Assembly (NCBI GenBank): GCA_026417655.1
Contig: JAOACS010000028.1
Location: 62,001-126,000 of the forward strand
Origin: Syntrophobacterales bacterium
Lineage (GTDB): Bacteria; Desulfobacterota; Syntrophobacteria; Syntrophobacterales; Thermodesulforhabdaceae
Direction: 5' to 3'
DNA: 64,000 nucleotides
Shown: piece by piece, positions 1-9,858 of the stretch
Position numbering within the stretch: the first letter of the stretch is position 1
Layout: every line of letters begins with the position of its first letter
Position numbers and translations under genes: made by a program
The notes under the pieces: model-generated
What the model saw: the letters and a program-made list of their open reading frames with translations, nothing else
Told to the model about the DNA's origin: nothing
The model's database searches: none

Positions 1-2260
1 GGGTCAACCTGTTCTTTAGGCGAAGGTTAGCAAAGGTTCCACGAATCATGACCTCGTGATTGCCCCGCCTCGCTCCATAAGAGTTGAAATCATGAGGTGA
101 GACCCCCAAGTTTTTTAGATAAACTCCGGCAGGGCTATCCTCAGGTATAGACCCTGCCGGCGAAATATGATCCGTAGTTACAGAGTCTCCAAGAAGGAGA
201 AGCACCCTAGCTTCCTCAATATCCCCAACTCCAGGGGGTTCTAAAGGCACATTTTCAAGAAAAGAGGGTCTTCTGAGATAGGTTGATTTACTATCCCAGG
301 GAAAGAGAAGGGAAGATCCATCTGTTCCACCTGCTTCCAGAGAAAGATTTTCCCACAGGTCATCGCCATGGAAAAGATTTTCCCGAAAGATTTCATAATA
401 CTTCGGATTATTCGACTTTTCAAGAGCCTTAAGTACCTCATCCTTTGATGGCATCAAGTCTTTTAGAAAAACCTCCTTGCCATCCAGGGATAGCCCAATT
501 GGTTCTCTGGACCAGTCTATGTCAATCCGGCCAGCGAGCGCAAAGGCCACAACCAAAGCCGGTGAGGCGAGAAAGTTTGCTCGCACAGCGGAGTGAATAC
601 GCCCCTCAAAATTTCTGTTAGCACTGATAACAGCTGCCACAACTAGGTTATTTTCCTTAATGGCCCTCATGACAGATTCTGGAAGAGGACCGCTATTCCC
701 TATACAGGTAGCACATCCATACCCAACTACGTTAAAACCAAGAGCTTCAAGATCCTCCATTAAACCGAGTTCAGACAGGTAATAATAAACCGATCTAGAG
801 CCAGGAGCGAAACTGGTTTTTACCCATGGTTTGGGCTTAAGTCCTAGATTGCGTGCATTTCTAGCAAGAAGAGCTGCTGTTATGAGAAGCTCAGGGTTTG
901 ATGTATTAGTACAACTCGTAATGGAGGCAATAACAACAGAACCATGGCCAATAGTCGATGAATCATTTAGAGAAACGGTAGTATTTATTTCACCTTCAGG
1001 GATCCCATAACCACCCTCCGCTCTTGGTTTTGTAAGCATTTTAGAAAACACTTTGGGAAGATCATCGAGGACAACTCTATCCTGAGGCCTCCTTGGTCCA
1101 GCAACGGATGGAACAGCCCTGGAAAGGTCTATCTCTATGATACGCTCAAACAATATGTTTTCTGGAAACCCTAGATCCTCATCTTCACCATAATGTCCAA
1201 AAATCCCTTGGAGGCGGAAATATTTTTCAATAAGCTTTACAAGCGATGGAGAGCGCCCCGTCTCTAGGAAAAACCCAAGAGTCTTCTCATCGACGGGAAA
1301 GTAACCCATAGTCGCACCGTATTCGGGAGCCATATTGGCTATGGTTGCTCGATCTTGAAAACTGAGCTCTTTAGAAGCCGGCCCAAAAAACTCAACAATT
1401 CTTCCAACGACTCCATGCCTTCTGAGCTCTTCCGTAATAAGGAGCGCCACATCGGTGGCCGAGGATCCCTTCGGAAGGGTACCAAAAAGATAAACTCCTA
1501 CAACCGTAGGAGCAGGGAAGTAATAGGGCTGTCCCACCATCACGGCTTCAGCTTCAATACCACCTATGCCCCAGCCTAGGATCCCAAGGCTATTTACCAT
1601 TGTGGTGTGTGAATCGGTTCCAAAGACCGTGTCGGGAAAAACAACTGCATCTTGAGAGTTCCCGAAAAGGTCTGTCACAACAATCGTTGCGAGGTGTTCG
1701 ATATTGATCTGATGTATAATGCCTTTGCCAGGAGGAACTACAAAAAAGTTAGAAAAGGCGGACTGAGCCCACTTTAAAAATCTATATCTTTCACCATTTC
1801 TCTCAAATTCACGAAGAAGGTTATATCGAAGAGCCTCATCGCATCCCCAGGAATCTACCTGCAGGGAATGATCAATCACAAGATGAACGGGAATCATAGG
1901 ATTTATACGTGATGGCTCTTCCTTCCACTGGACCATTACGTCCCGCATAGCGGCAAGATCTACAACAACGGGAATTCCGGTAAAATCCTGAAGAAGAAGT
2001 CTTGCAGGATAGAAGGGGATCTCACGGTGGCTGTTTTCAGGAAAGGAAACAAGAATTTCATGTATGGCCTCAAAACCTATTACCTCCTCTTTCTGATTTC
2101 TTATAAGATTTTCTAGGATAATTTTCCAAGATATGGGATAGCGACTTAAATTAATGCCAACCTCCTGAGCATAGGCTCTTATGCTAAAATATTTATAGCG
2201 CCTACCCTCTAACTCAAGACTCCTGAGGAAATCACTACTTCTAGATGAATGGCAAGTCAT
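1..2260 (-). CDS. acnA: Aconitate hydratase A, 3' end beyond window
   Basis: Aconitase interconverts citrate and isocitrate in the cytoplasmic TCA cycle using a [4Fe-4S] cluster. The window holds the first 753 codons in one open frame; about 130-150 C-terminal residues are missing off the left edge, judging from the usual length near 890. Cluster ligands are visible: Cys450 in SCTNTSNP, then Cys516 and Cys519 in GYGCATCIGNSGPL. FGTDSHTTM and the C-terminal GDSVTTDHISPAGSI motif are also present, as is the RGTFANLRLKN stretch at the edge. The ATG at 2258-2260 follows a GGAGG five bases upstream. The gene appears monocistronic with its own promoter. With KorAB further right it suggests at least a partial oxidative TCA route. 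Confidence 0.97.
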   Translation of the reverse strand, partial: MTCHSSRSSDFLRSLELEGRRYKYFSIRAYAQEVGINLSRYPISWKIILENLIRNQKEEVIGFEAIHEILVSFPENSHREIPFYPARLLLQDFTGIPVVVDLAAMRDVMVQWKEEPSRINPMIPVHLVIDHSLQVDSWGCDEALRYNLLREFERNGERYRFLKWAQSAFSNFFVVPPGKGIIHQINIEHLATIVVTDLFGNSQDAVVFPDTVFGTDSHTTMVNSLGILGWGIGGIEAEAVMVGQPYYFPAPTVVGVYLFGTLPKGSSATDVALLITEELRRHGVVGRIVEFFGPASKELSFQDRATIANMAPEYGATMGYFPVDEKTLGFFLETGRSPSLVKLIEKYFRLQGIFGHYGEDEDLGFPENILFERIIEIDLSRAVPSVAGPRRPQDRVVLDDLPKVFSKMLTKPRAEGGYGIPEGEINTTVSLNDSSTIGHGSVVIASITSCTNTSNPELLITAALLARNARNLGLKPKPWVKTSFAPGSRSVYYYLSELGLMEDLEALGFNVVGYGCATCIGNSGPLPESVMRAIKENNLVVAAVISANRNFEGRIHSAVRANFLASPALVVAFALAGRIDIDWSREPIGLSLDGKEVFLKDLMPSKDEVLKALEKSNNPKYYEIFRENLFHGDDLWENLSLEAGGTDGSSLLFPWDSKSTYLRRPSFLENVPLEPPGVGDIEEARVLLLLGDSVTTDHISPAGSIPEDSPAGVYLKNLGVSPHDFNSYGARRGNHEVMIRGTFANLRLKNRLT

Positions 2261-2319
2261 AGAAACCTCCACATTAACTTGAAAAGTTTTCCAACTAATG
2301 GACTGGGTATAGGTTTTCG

Positions 2320-2348
2320 CTTATAAATTAGAGACATCCAAAAAGCAA
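2320..2348 (-). promoter_or_regulatory. Predicted sigma-70 promoter of acnA
   Basis: On the minus strand TTGCTT (2343-2348) and TATAAG (2320-2325) are separated by 17 bases and lie about 60 bases before the acnA start. Found by eye only. Confidence 0.5.
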
Positions 2349-2446
2349 GGATCACTGATGATCTCCCTAGGGGGAGGGGGACAGGAAACTTACGAAATAC
2401 TTGAGTGATAGAAGATACTTAGAAGAACCATAGGCTTAAAAATCGG

Positions 2447-3655
2447 TTATTCATGCCTTAGTGCCTCAATAGGATTTAATTTGGCTGCTAACCTTGCTGG
2501 GACGAAGCCAAAGATAACACCTATGACAGCCGAAAAAAGAAAGGCAAGAACATTGATCCCCAATTGAAACTCATAGGGCACTTGCATCATTTTAGTAAGT
2601 CCCAAAGATGCTACAATCGCCACAAGGATACCGATTATACCTCCAAAAGCGGAAAGCACCACCGCCTCAATAAGAAACTGAAAGAGCACTTCCTCTTCAG
2701 TAGCCCCAATGGCGAGTCGAAGACCTATTTCGCGGGTTCTCTCTGTTACAGAAACGAGCATAATGTTCATTATCCCAACTCCACCTACAAGAAGACTTAC
2801 GGCTGCAACCGATCCTAACAAAGTAGTAAGAAGTTCGGTTGTGCTTGTAAGCATCTTTGCTATCTCTTTCATGTCCATTACGGTAAAATTATCTTCGTCC
2901 CCAGGTCTTAATCGGCGCCTTTCCCTCATAAGTCTAGCAATGTCGCTTTGGGCCTTCTCAGTAGGAACACCATCCTGGATTGAAACCATAATCGTTGCAA
3001 CATTCTGATTTCCTGAAACCCGCCTCTGATAGGTCCTAAGAGGTGTGGCTACGAAATCATCCTGATCGATCCCCGTAGCAGTCTGACCCTTGACCTCTAG
3101 AATCCCAATCACCTCACAGGAAAACTTCTGAAAACGGATCATCTCTCCAAGACCGTCGGTAGAGCCAAAAAGCATCCTTCTAACCGTTTCGCCGATAACA
3201 CAAACGGATGCACCGTTTCTCAATTCAGTTTCATCAAACAATCGGCCCCTTTTGAGCCTTCTGTTCGTAACTGTAAAATAATCGTTTGTGGTTCCTGTAA
3301 CCTGAGTAGTCCAGTTCTGATTCCCATAGACCGCTGTTAAAGCCTGGCTCGATACAGGAGCCACAGCAGCTACACTGGTAATATCCCTTGCTATCGCTTC
3401 CGCATCCGCTTCCTTAAAGGGAATATTTGCTCCGAAGGGCTGTCCATGGCCGAATCGCTTGCCAGGTGTAATGATTAGAACATTACTACCCATACTTGCA
3501 ATTTGCCGACGAACTTGCTCTGTCGCTCCCTTTCCAATTGTTACCATAGTTACTACAGCAGCAACACCTATAACTATGCCTAAAATTGTGAGAAAGGATC
3601 TCATAATGTTCCGTCTGATCTCACGCCAGGCTATTCTGAGCATATTTAAAATCAT
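2447..3655 (-). CDS. MacB-type ABC transporter permease
   Basis: This 402-residue inner-membrane protein has the MacB_PCD/FtsX layout: one N-terminal membrane helix (about residues 17-40, with LTILGIVIGVAAV), a large periplasmic domain, and three C-terminal helices (about 275-395) containing the family motif VTERTREIGLRLAIGA. It couples ATP hydrolysis to extrusion through a periplasmic adaptor and an outer-membrane channel. In classical MacB the ATPase is fused N-terminally; here it is the separate gene just upstream, whose 3' end overlaps this start by four bases. Substrate cannot be read from the sequence; macrolides, peptides, siderophores or lipids are all known for the family. Confidence 0.93.
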   Translation of the reverse strand: MILNMLRIAWREIRRNIMRSFLTILGIVIGVAAVVTMVTIGKGATEQVRRQIASMGSNVLIITPGKRFGHGQPFGANIPFKEADAEAIARDITSVAAVAPVSSQALTAVYGNQNWTTQVTGTTNDYFTVTNRRLKRGRLFDETELRNGASVCVIGETVRRMLFGSTDGLGEMIRFQKFSCEVIGILEVKGQTATGIDQDDFVATPLRTYQRRVSGNQNVATIMVSIQDGVPTEKAQSDIARLMRERRRLRPGDEDNFTVMDMKEIAKMLTSTTELLTTLLGSVAAVSLLVGGVGIMNIMLVSVTERTREIGLRLAIGATEEEVLFQFLIEAVVLSAFGGIIGILVAIVASLGLTKMMQVPYEFQLGINVLAFLFSAVIGVIFGFVPARLAAKLNPIEALRHE

Positions 3656-4350
3656 GGTTTCTTACTCCCATTAGGCTCATCCGACACAACCTGACCATCG
3701 AAAAACCGAATAAGTCGCCTAGCATAGAGAGCCATTTCCGGGTCATGAGTTATCATAACCACAGTAATACCATGATTTTCATTGAGGACGGTAAGAAGCT
3801 TCATGATCTCATGGCTTTGGACAGAATCTAGGTTTCCCGTTGGTTCATCGGCAAGAATTACAGATGGACGGGTTACAAGAGCTCGAGCGATAGCAACCCG
3901 CTGTTGCTGTCCTCCGGAGAGCTCAGCCGGAGCATGTTTCTCCCATCCAGAAAGCCCAACAACCGCAAGAGCTTCCTTAGCCCTACTTCTACGTTCTTTT
4001 GGAGGCAAACCTTGATAGATCAAAGGAAGTTCAACATTTTCAAGAGCATTGGTTCTTCCTAAAAGATGAAATCCCTGAAATACAAACCCCAAATGATAAC
4101 GTCTGAGAAGAGCCCTCTGGTATCGGCTCATCCCAGCCACATTGATCCCCTTAAAAAGATATTCCCCCGACGTGGGCGTATCCAAACATCCCATGATATG
4201 AAGACAGGTTGATTTTCCAGATCCGCTCGGTCCCATAATCGCTACAAATTCGCCCTCCTCAATACGAATATCTACTCCTCGAAGGGCCCTAACGGCAGCT
4301 TGTCCGACACCGTAAGTTTTTGTAACAGATCTAAATTCTATAAGGATCAT
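3652..4350 (-). CDS. MacB/LolD-type ABC transporter ATPase
   Basis: A complete 232-residue ABC ATPase. Walker A is GPSGSGKST (near residue 40), the signature is [15 protein letters not shown], Walker B with the catalytic Glu is [12 protein letters not shown], and the H-loop is MITHDPEMA. These match the LolD/MacB/FtsE subclass that drives mechanotransmission transporters. It sits between the adaptor gene upstream and the permease downstream, overlapping the latter by four bases, so it is the motor of the same efflux complex. Confidence 0.95.
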   Translation of the reverse strand: MILIEFRSVTKTYGVGQAAVRALRGVDIRIEEGEFVAIMGPSGSGKSTCLHIMGCLDTPTSGEYLFKGINVAGMSRYQRALLRRYHLGFVFQGFHLLGRTNALENVELPLIYQGLPPKERRSRAKEALAVVGLSGWEKHAPAELSGGQQQRVAIARALVTRPSVILADEPTGNLDSVQSHEIMKLLTVLNENHGITVVMITHDPEMALYARRLIRFFDGQVVSDEPNGSKKP

Positions 4351-4361
4351 CGTCTAATAGA

Positions 4362-5684
4362 TCACCGTTTCTTACTACTATAGATCACATCAACCACAAC
4401 ATCCATGCCAGGTTTAAGCTCCCCACCCGTCACCTCAGTTAAGACCCCATTGGTTGCTCCGGTAGTTATAGTAAGAGCGGTTAGCTTGCCATCTTGCAAT
4501 ACCCAGACCTGTTGTTCCTTTGGTAACACCGTCTCGGGTGTCAAAGTTCTTATGGGGGAACCACCCCCAGCCCTACTTCCAGGAAATCTTGGAAGAAGCT
4601 TTCCCACAAGTCCACCACCCGAGGAGGTCAATGGCTTCGTCTGAACCGTTGGAGGTGAGAATCTAAGAGCAGCCGTTGGAATTACGAGCGCATTACTTAT
4701 CTCCTGCACCGAGATTCTAGCTGTAGCCGTCATACCGGGTCTTAAAGCTAAATCCCTGTTATTAACGTCAAGAATAGCTTCATAGGTCACAACCCCCGAT
4801 ACGGTTGTTGAAGCATATCTTACCTGTTTGACTGTCGCCTTAAAAACTCGCTGAGGATGGGCATCTACTGTGAAGGTAGCTTCCTGTCCATCCTTCACCT
4901 TGGACACATCCGCCTCATCGACGTTAACATGTAAATCCATTTTTGTAAGATCCTCTGCAAGAACAAAAAGTTCAGGCGCCTGCAAGGATGCGGCCACGGT
5001 TTGTCCTGGTTCAACCTTCCTATTAAGGACCACGCCGTTTATAGGAGAACGTATAATAGATTTGGAAAGATCGGTCTCAATAGCCTGAATACTTGCTTTA
5101 GCCTGAGAAACTGCGGCCCTTGCACTCGCAAGATCGGCCTGGGCTCGCTCATAAGCGGCTTCCGCAGCGTCCATCTCTATCTGAGACGGAACTTTACCGT
5201 CACTTAGGGATCGAAGCTGTCTGAGTTGAGAAAGTTTCGCTTGGGTCTCCTTTACCGTAGCCTGGGCTTGTAGGACCTTAGCCTGAGCGGATTCAAGATT
5301 AGCTTTCGCCTGGGCAAGTTGCGCCTCCAGTTTAGAGGTGTCAAGCCGAGCTAGTACCTGACCCACCTTTACCCTATCGTTATAACTTACCTCCACACTT
5401 TTTATAATTCCCGAAAGCTCGCTTCCCACACTTACCGTATTGGTTGGCTGTAACGTTCCTGTCGCAGTTACTATAACAGTAAATCCCCCTATTGAGGCCT
5501 GTTCAGTTTTATATCTCTGTTCCAAATTGGGATTGGAATAACGGGTTAGAATAACAATCCCTATCGAAGCAAGAGCTACCAGAATGATCATAATAAGTCC
5601 CTTTCGCCTTCTCCAGCGAAAATAAGGACTGTCCATGGAAAAGATCTCTGTCACATCAGGTCTTTTCTGTTTTTCACTCATCAC
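4362..5684 (-). CDS. MacA-like periplasmic adaptor (HlyD/RND family)
   Basis: The 440-residue protein has a short cytoplasmic tail, one membrane anchor (about residues 29-46, LIMIILVALASIGIVIL), a lipoyl half-motif (TGTLQPTNTVSVGSELSG), a long alpha-helical coiled-coil hairpin rich in Ala, Gln and Lys (about 115-205), the second lipoyl half (IIRSPINGVVLNRKVEPGQ) and C-terminal beta-barrel regions. Such adaptors bridge the inner-membrane transporter to a TolC-like duct. Its start overlaps the end of the outer-membrane factor gene by four bases (ATGA), and the ATPase follows 11 bases downstream, so all four proteins are probably translated together. A Gly/Pro/Ser-rich insert near residues 345-375 is not typical of MacA. 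Confidence 0.93.
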   Translation of the reverse strand: MMSEKQKRPDVTEIFSMDSPYFRWRRRKGLIMIILVALASIGIVILTRYSNPNLEQRYKTEQASIGGFTVIVTATGTLQPTNTVSVGSELSGIIKSVEVSYNDRVKVGQVLARLDTSKLEAQLAQAKANLESAQAKVLQAQATVKETQAKLSQLRQLRSLSDGKVPSQIEMDAAEAAYERAQADLASARAAVSQAKASIQAIETDLSKSIIRSPINGVVLNRKVEPGQTVAASLQAPELFVLAEDLTKMDLHVNVDEADVSKVKDGQEATFTVDAHPQRVFKATVKQVRYASTTVSGVVTYEAILDVNNRDLALRPGMTATARISVQEISNALVIPTAALRFSPPTVQTKPLTSSGGGLVGKLLPRFPGSRAGGGSPIRTLTPETVLPKEQQVWVLQDGKLTALTITTGATNGVLTEVTGGELKPGMDVVVDVIYSSKKR

Positions 5685-7126
5685 TTCCGCTCCACTTCAT
5701 ACCAAGGAGAGGTTACTTCCCATCCACCACCAAGGGCCCTATACAATCGGATCAAATTAGAAATCACTGCACCTCTAGCTCGAGTTAACTCATCCTGAAA
5801 AGCAAGGTGAGATCTTTGAGCTTCAAGAACTGAACCAAAATCTACAAGGCCTGAAGCATACTTATGGTTAGCCAACTCGGAAGCACGTTTTGCCGCCATT
5901 TCAGCCACTACTAGAGCTTCATACCGCCCCTGCTCTTCCGAGTAGGCCTTCAAGGCGTTCTCCACTTCCTCAAGAGCTTGTAACACCTTTAAGCGATAGG
6001 TAGCAAGAGCCTGTTCCACCAAAGCCCTTTCGACTTCAAGGGCCTGCTTTAGCGCTCCACCTCTAAAGATAGGGAAAGAAAGAATTCCCCTTCCTATAAG
6101 AACTTTCGTAGCTGATGAAAAAAATCCTCCGGGAGATAGAGCTTCAATGCCTATAGTTCCACTCAAGGCAATGGAAGGATAAAGCTCTGCCTCTGCAATA
6201 CCTACCCGCGCTACTTGAGCAGCAAGTTCCCGTTCCGCCTTTCGAATATCTGGACGGCGTCGAAGCAGATCCGCTGGGATCCCTACCACAAGATCCTTTG
6301 GCGGTGACGGGAGTGGAGCGATGTTTTTGAGTTCCTCCTTAAGACTTCCCGGTGGCTCACCCAAAAGCACAGCGAGACGATTCATAGCCTCCTCAACGCC
6401 AGTTCTTAAAAGAGGAATTTGAGATCTTGTGCTTTCAAAATTATACCTAGCCTGTTGCACTGCTAGCTCATCACTAAGCCCTGCCTCATATCGCCACGAG
6501 GCTAAATGTAAGGATTCTTCCTGAACAGTGAGATTTTCTTCCGCCACTGCCAGCCGGTTTTGATAAGTCCGGGTCTCTACATAGGCTAAAGCTACCTCGG
6601 CTGTAAGTGAAACAAGAACATTTCTTAGCTCCTCCTGGGTTGCTTCAAGAGTTCGCTCGGCTGCTTCAACGGCTCGACGTGTTTTCCCAAAGATATCCAA
6701 CTCCCAGGAGGTATCTATTTCAATGGTATAGAGATCTTCCGTTGTAGTGTAACCCCTGGGGGGATCTCGGTATGTTCCCGCAGATGAAAAAGAGGAGCCA
6801 ATTGAAGGAAATAGGGACGAGAGAGCAATGCCACGTCTTGCCCTGGCCTCTCTAATCCGAGCGTAGGCCTTGGCTATATCTAAGTTTCCCTGAATGGCTC
6901 TTCCAATAAGTTTTACAAGTTCTGGATCTCCAAGGGTCTTCCACCAAAAGGCTAACCTTCTTTCATCATCTTCTGAAAGAGCTACCGATGATAGAGGCGC
7001 TTCCACATTACGCCATGCTTTAGGAAGAGAAATTTCTGGCTTTACATAATCGGGTCCCACCGAAAAACATCCGTAAATAAAAACCACCGTCGCTAGCTTA
7101 ACAACTCCTACAACCCATCTAACCAC
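5681..7126 (-). CDS. NodT/TolC-family outer-membrane efflux lipoprotein
   Basis: A 481-residue outer-membrane factor. The N terminus has a lipobox ending at Cys20 (FIYGC) followed by the NodT hallmark SVGPDYVKPEI, and the body has two repeats of long amphipathic helices typical of the TolC alpha-barrel, with GIPADLLRRRPDIRKAE and GLVDFGSVLEAQ motifs. It would form the exit duct for the MacAB-like pump encoded immediately downstream. The predicted start is GTG preceded by AGGGAAG. It is the first gene of the efflux operon; no clear promoter was identified before it. Confidence 0.93.
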   Translation of the reverse strand: MVRWVVGVVKLATVVFIYGCFSVGPDYVKPEISLPKAWRNVEAPLSSVALSEDDERRLAFWWKTLGDPELVKLIGRAIQGNLDIAKAYARIREARARRGIALSSLFPSIGSSFSSAGTYRDPPRGYTTTEDLYTIEIDTSWELDIFGKTRRAVEAAERTLEATQEELRNVLVSLTAEVALAYVETRTYQNRLAVAEENLTVQEESLHLASWRYEAGLSDELAVQQARYNFESTRSQIPLLRTGVEEAMNRLAVLLGEPPGSLKEELKNIAPLPSPPKDLVVGIPADLLRRRPDIRKAERELAAQVARVGIAEAELYPSIALSGTIGIEALSPGGFFSSATKVLIGRGILSFPIFRGGALKQALEVERALVEQALATYRLKVLQALEEVENALKAYSEEQGRYEALVVAEMAAKRASELANHKYASGLVDFGSVLEAQRSHLAFQDELTRARGAVISNLIRLYRALGGGWEVTSPWYEVERK

Positions 7127-7326
7127 TGTAATCTTCCCTTTTTATACATTGTTTCTTCTTTGCAATAGTATGTCGCCTAAAAAAGATATGGTTACAATCT
7201 GGAAGTTCATTCTTCTACATAAACATTTTGGTGTTGGGGAAGGAAACGTAAGACCTAAGAACCCTTACTAAATACCGTAGGGTATAGTTAAAAACAGGCA
7301 TTAAAGCTACCAGGGTTTTTTAGTTC

Positions 7327-8018
7327 TTACTCGTCCTTTATTCTTACAGAAAGAACCTCCCTATACCTTTTTTCAAAATCAGAAACCACCTCTACCCATA
7401 CAATAGAGGGAATAGTCTCCATTTGATAGATTCTAGAGAATATACCGGCCCTCTCAATAACTCCTTTGACGTCCTCTTCGTCTGCTACGTAGGATACCTC
7501 TATGGCTATGAGAACCTCCTTGTCCTGGGAGGGTATTTTACCCCTAAGGAGAACGTCCAGTTTTAGGGCCTCCTCTCGCTCCTAAGGCATCATCTAACCT
7601 TTCTAGCCATTCGTAAATAGGTATTAATTTTACCTTCCTAAGAAATTTTCCAAAATAGGAAGGTGCCTTTTCTATAATCTTTCTCTCAAGATTGTCGCCT
7701 TTGAGGTTTCCTACATCTACCTTAATAACTCCCATATCTTTCTTAAGAATTGCCACATCCTGCTTTAATACCGATACATCCTGTTTTTATGATCTCCACA
7801 TTACCTTAAATTTTATTCGTTCTACTTTCCAAGGGCTCAAATCTCTCACTAACAAACTCATTGAACTTTCTCGGCAATTCGATAAGTTCCTCTGTAAAAA
7901 TGAGAGCTCTTAGCTCCTGAAGCCAATCCTGATTCTCTTTAAGAGCCTTTACTAGATCCCCGAAAGTTCTGATAGTATATTTTTACCTAGGAGACTTTTT
8001 AGAGGTTTTCTTTACCAT
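7327..8018 (-). pseudogene. Broken coiled-coil / PD-(D/E)XK-like gene
   Basis: Joining frames on the minus strand restores one protein. ATG at 8016-8018 gives MVKKTSKKSPR and then a TAA (7983-7985). The same frame continues as TIRTFGDLVKALKEN and ends at a second TAA (7806-7808). Just after it, a five-A run near 7782-7788 shifts the frame by one base; removing one A gives heptads DVSVLKQDV and ILKKDM, then GDNLERKIIEKAPSYFG. A second shift near 7575 leads into REEALKLDVLLRGK and VLIAIEVS, ending in TAA at 7327. The layout (coiled coil, DNLER motif, D...ExS core) matches the DUF3782/PD-(D/E)XK-like proteins common in thermophiles. Two stops plus two shifts argue for decay rather than a single sequencing error. 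Confidence 0.7.
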
Positions 8019-8216
8019 CTTCTAATTAACCCTGTAGCTGGCTTGATTTGCTTCCCCTTTGTCTCTTAAGTTTATATTCCATGGATTAACAAGTTTACCT
8101 AAAGCTCTCTAGTTGTAGCCTCCACCTCTAATTGACGTAGATGAAGTCTACCCCTCTTAACACCCTCTTTATCTTTTGGTAAACTTTTATAATTTACTCT
8201 CCAATTTTTTGCCTTC
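8019..8216. other. Gene-poor stretch with degenerate reading frame
   Basis: No intact gene. On the minus strand a frame reads KNWRVNYKSLPKDKEG and RGRLHLRQLEVEATTREL, then meets three stops within about 20 codons before the broken gene downstream. It may be a remnant of another lost gene, but I do not recognise the family. The stretch at 7127-7326, on the other side of the pseudogene, shows nothing I can name. Confidence 0.3.
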
Positions 8217-9731
8217 CTACTCCACCGCTATCTGTCTTTTCCCACCTGTTTCCCAGAACATCTTTCTGAAATGATAACCGTAAACAGCATAAGTTATTGC
8301 TTCGACAAGGGCGGATCTATGATTTAGCAAGGTGTTCCAGAGTGATTTCCAGTAATGGAGTCGGGCCTGGGCCCTATCCTTTATTCCCAGAAACCACAAC
8401 GACCTTAGAAAGGCCTCAAACTCTTCCAATTTTGGTTTCTTTGTCATTCTAGGTCTATAAAACTCAAGAAAGCGTTTTATCCGATCGTAGTAGGTTTTTG
8501 GCTCGTAGAGTTTTGCCATTAATTTTCGGTAGTTTTCAATTAACCATTCTCGATCTAGCTTAGGAATGAAATTAAGGGCTCCATCGGCATGGGTGTTGTC
8601 ACCTGAAGGTTTAAAATTCGAAAGTAAACGTCCTTCCCTTTCAAGTCTTTTGTAAAGTCTCGTTGTAGGAATTACGGAAAGAAGCCCAACCATTGCGGTA
8701 ACTATGCCGTTTTCCTGAATAAACCGATATTGCTTTTCGAAGATATCAGGTTTATCATGATCAAATCCGATGATAAACCCACCCATCACAGCAAGCCCAT
8801 TGGAAAGAATGGTTCTAACCGAATGGGATAGGTTTTGACGGAGGTTCTGATGTTTTCCACACTCCTTTAGACTTTCCTCCTCGGGGGTTTCAATGCCAAG
8901 AAATACCTTATCAAAACCAGCTTCGACCATAAGTTTCATAAGGTCTATATCAGAGGCAAGATCGACCGATGCCTCCGTGAAGAAGGTAAAGGGATAGTTC
9001 CGCTCCCTTTGCCATCGGATAACCTCTGGTAAAAGCTCCTTTACATGCCGTCTATTACCTATAAAATTGTCATCGACAATAAAAACTGATCCACGCCATC
9101 CCGCATTATAGAGGGCCTCAAGTTCAGAAATGAACTGGGAAAGACCCTTAGTTCTTGGGCGACGTCCATTCATAACGATTATGTCACAAAACTCGCAATC
9201 ATAGGGGCAACCCCTAGAATACTGGATACTCATAGTAGCATAGTTTGAAAGCTTAATAAGGTGCCATGAGGGAGGAGGAGTATTGGAAAGATCGGGGTGT
9301 TCCTTCGAATAATATTCCCGCCTTGCCTCGCCCTTTTCAAGATCTATCAAAAATTCAGGAAAGATCGCCTCGGCCTCCCCTAGCACGAGATGATCCACAT
9401 CGGGAAATTCGTGGCCGTAACACATAAAGAGAGGACCACCTCCGACGGTTTTTACTCTGTGGCTTTTACACCTTCTTATAACCTCCTCGGTAGATTGTCT
9501 CTGAGCAACCATTGCGCTTATAAAAACACACTCCGCCCAGCGCAAATGTTCATCAGTGAGAGGTTCCACATTAATGTCAACGAGACGCTTTTCCCAGGAA
9601 TCTGGTAACATAGAAGCAACAGTAAGAAGTCCAAGGGGAGGAAAGGCCGATTTTTTGCGAACAATTTTAAGAGCGTGAACGAAACTCCAAAAAGTCTCCA
9701 TCACTTTAGGATACACTAGTAAAACTTTCAT
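8217..9731 (-). CDS. B12-binding radical SAM protein, DUF4070 type
   Basis: A 504-residue protein with an N-terminal cobalamin-binding-like domain (about 1-140, starting MKVLLVYPK, with FPPLGLLTVASMLP), a radical SAM core with the cluster motif CPYDCEFC (near residue 180; CxxxCxxC), and a C-terminal DUF4070-like part. FIVDDNFIGN, TEASVDLA and FLGIETPEEESLKE are typical of the family that includes the hopanoid C-2 methylase HpnP, but the family is broad and most members are uncharacterised. A squalene-hopene cyclase lies about 30 kb away, so a hopanoid role is possible but not shown by context. The gene stands alone between a decayed region and the polyamine operon. Confidence 0.85.
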   Translation of the reverse strand: MKVLLVYPKVMETFWSFVHALKIVRKKSAFPPLGLLTVASMLPDSWEKRLVDINVEPLTDEHLRWAECVFISAMVAQRQSTEEVIRRCKSHRVKTVGGGPLFMCYGHEFPDVDHLVLGEAEAIFPEFLIDLEKGEARREYYSKEHPDLSNTPPPSWHLIKLSNYATMSIQYSRGCPYDCEFCDIIVMNGRRPRTKGLSQFISELEALYNAGWRGSVFIVDDNFIGNRRHVKELLPEVIRWQRERNYPFTFFTEASVDLASDIDLMKLMVEAGFDKVFLGIETPEEESLKECGKHQNLRQNLSHSVRTILSNGLAVMGGFIIGFDHDKPDIFEKQYRFIQENGIVTAMVGLLSVIPTTRLYKRLEREGRLLSNFKPSGDNTHADGALNFIPKLDREWLIENYRKLMAKLYEPKTYYDRIKRFLEFYRPRMTKKPKLEEFEAFLRSLWFLGIKDRAQARLHYWKSLWNTLLNHRSALVEAITYAVYGYHFRKMFWETGGKRQIAVE

Positions 9732-9858
9732 AACTAAAAAACCTCCCCTAAAACCCCTTTTTCAAACCACTCCTATGACTCTTAACCAGTTTAACCCTTT
9801 ATACCCTTTCCTTTTAGATTTCAGGACCTCTCAAAACAGTAGATGTCCAAAGGGTATT

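Noticed and set aside
7127-8216. Insertion sequence or phage remnant
   Set aside because: No transposase, integrase, terminal inverted repeat or target duplication was found; only decayed frames.
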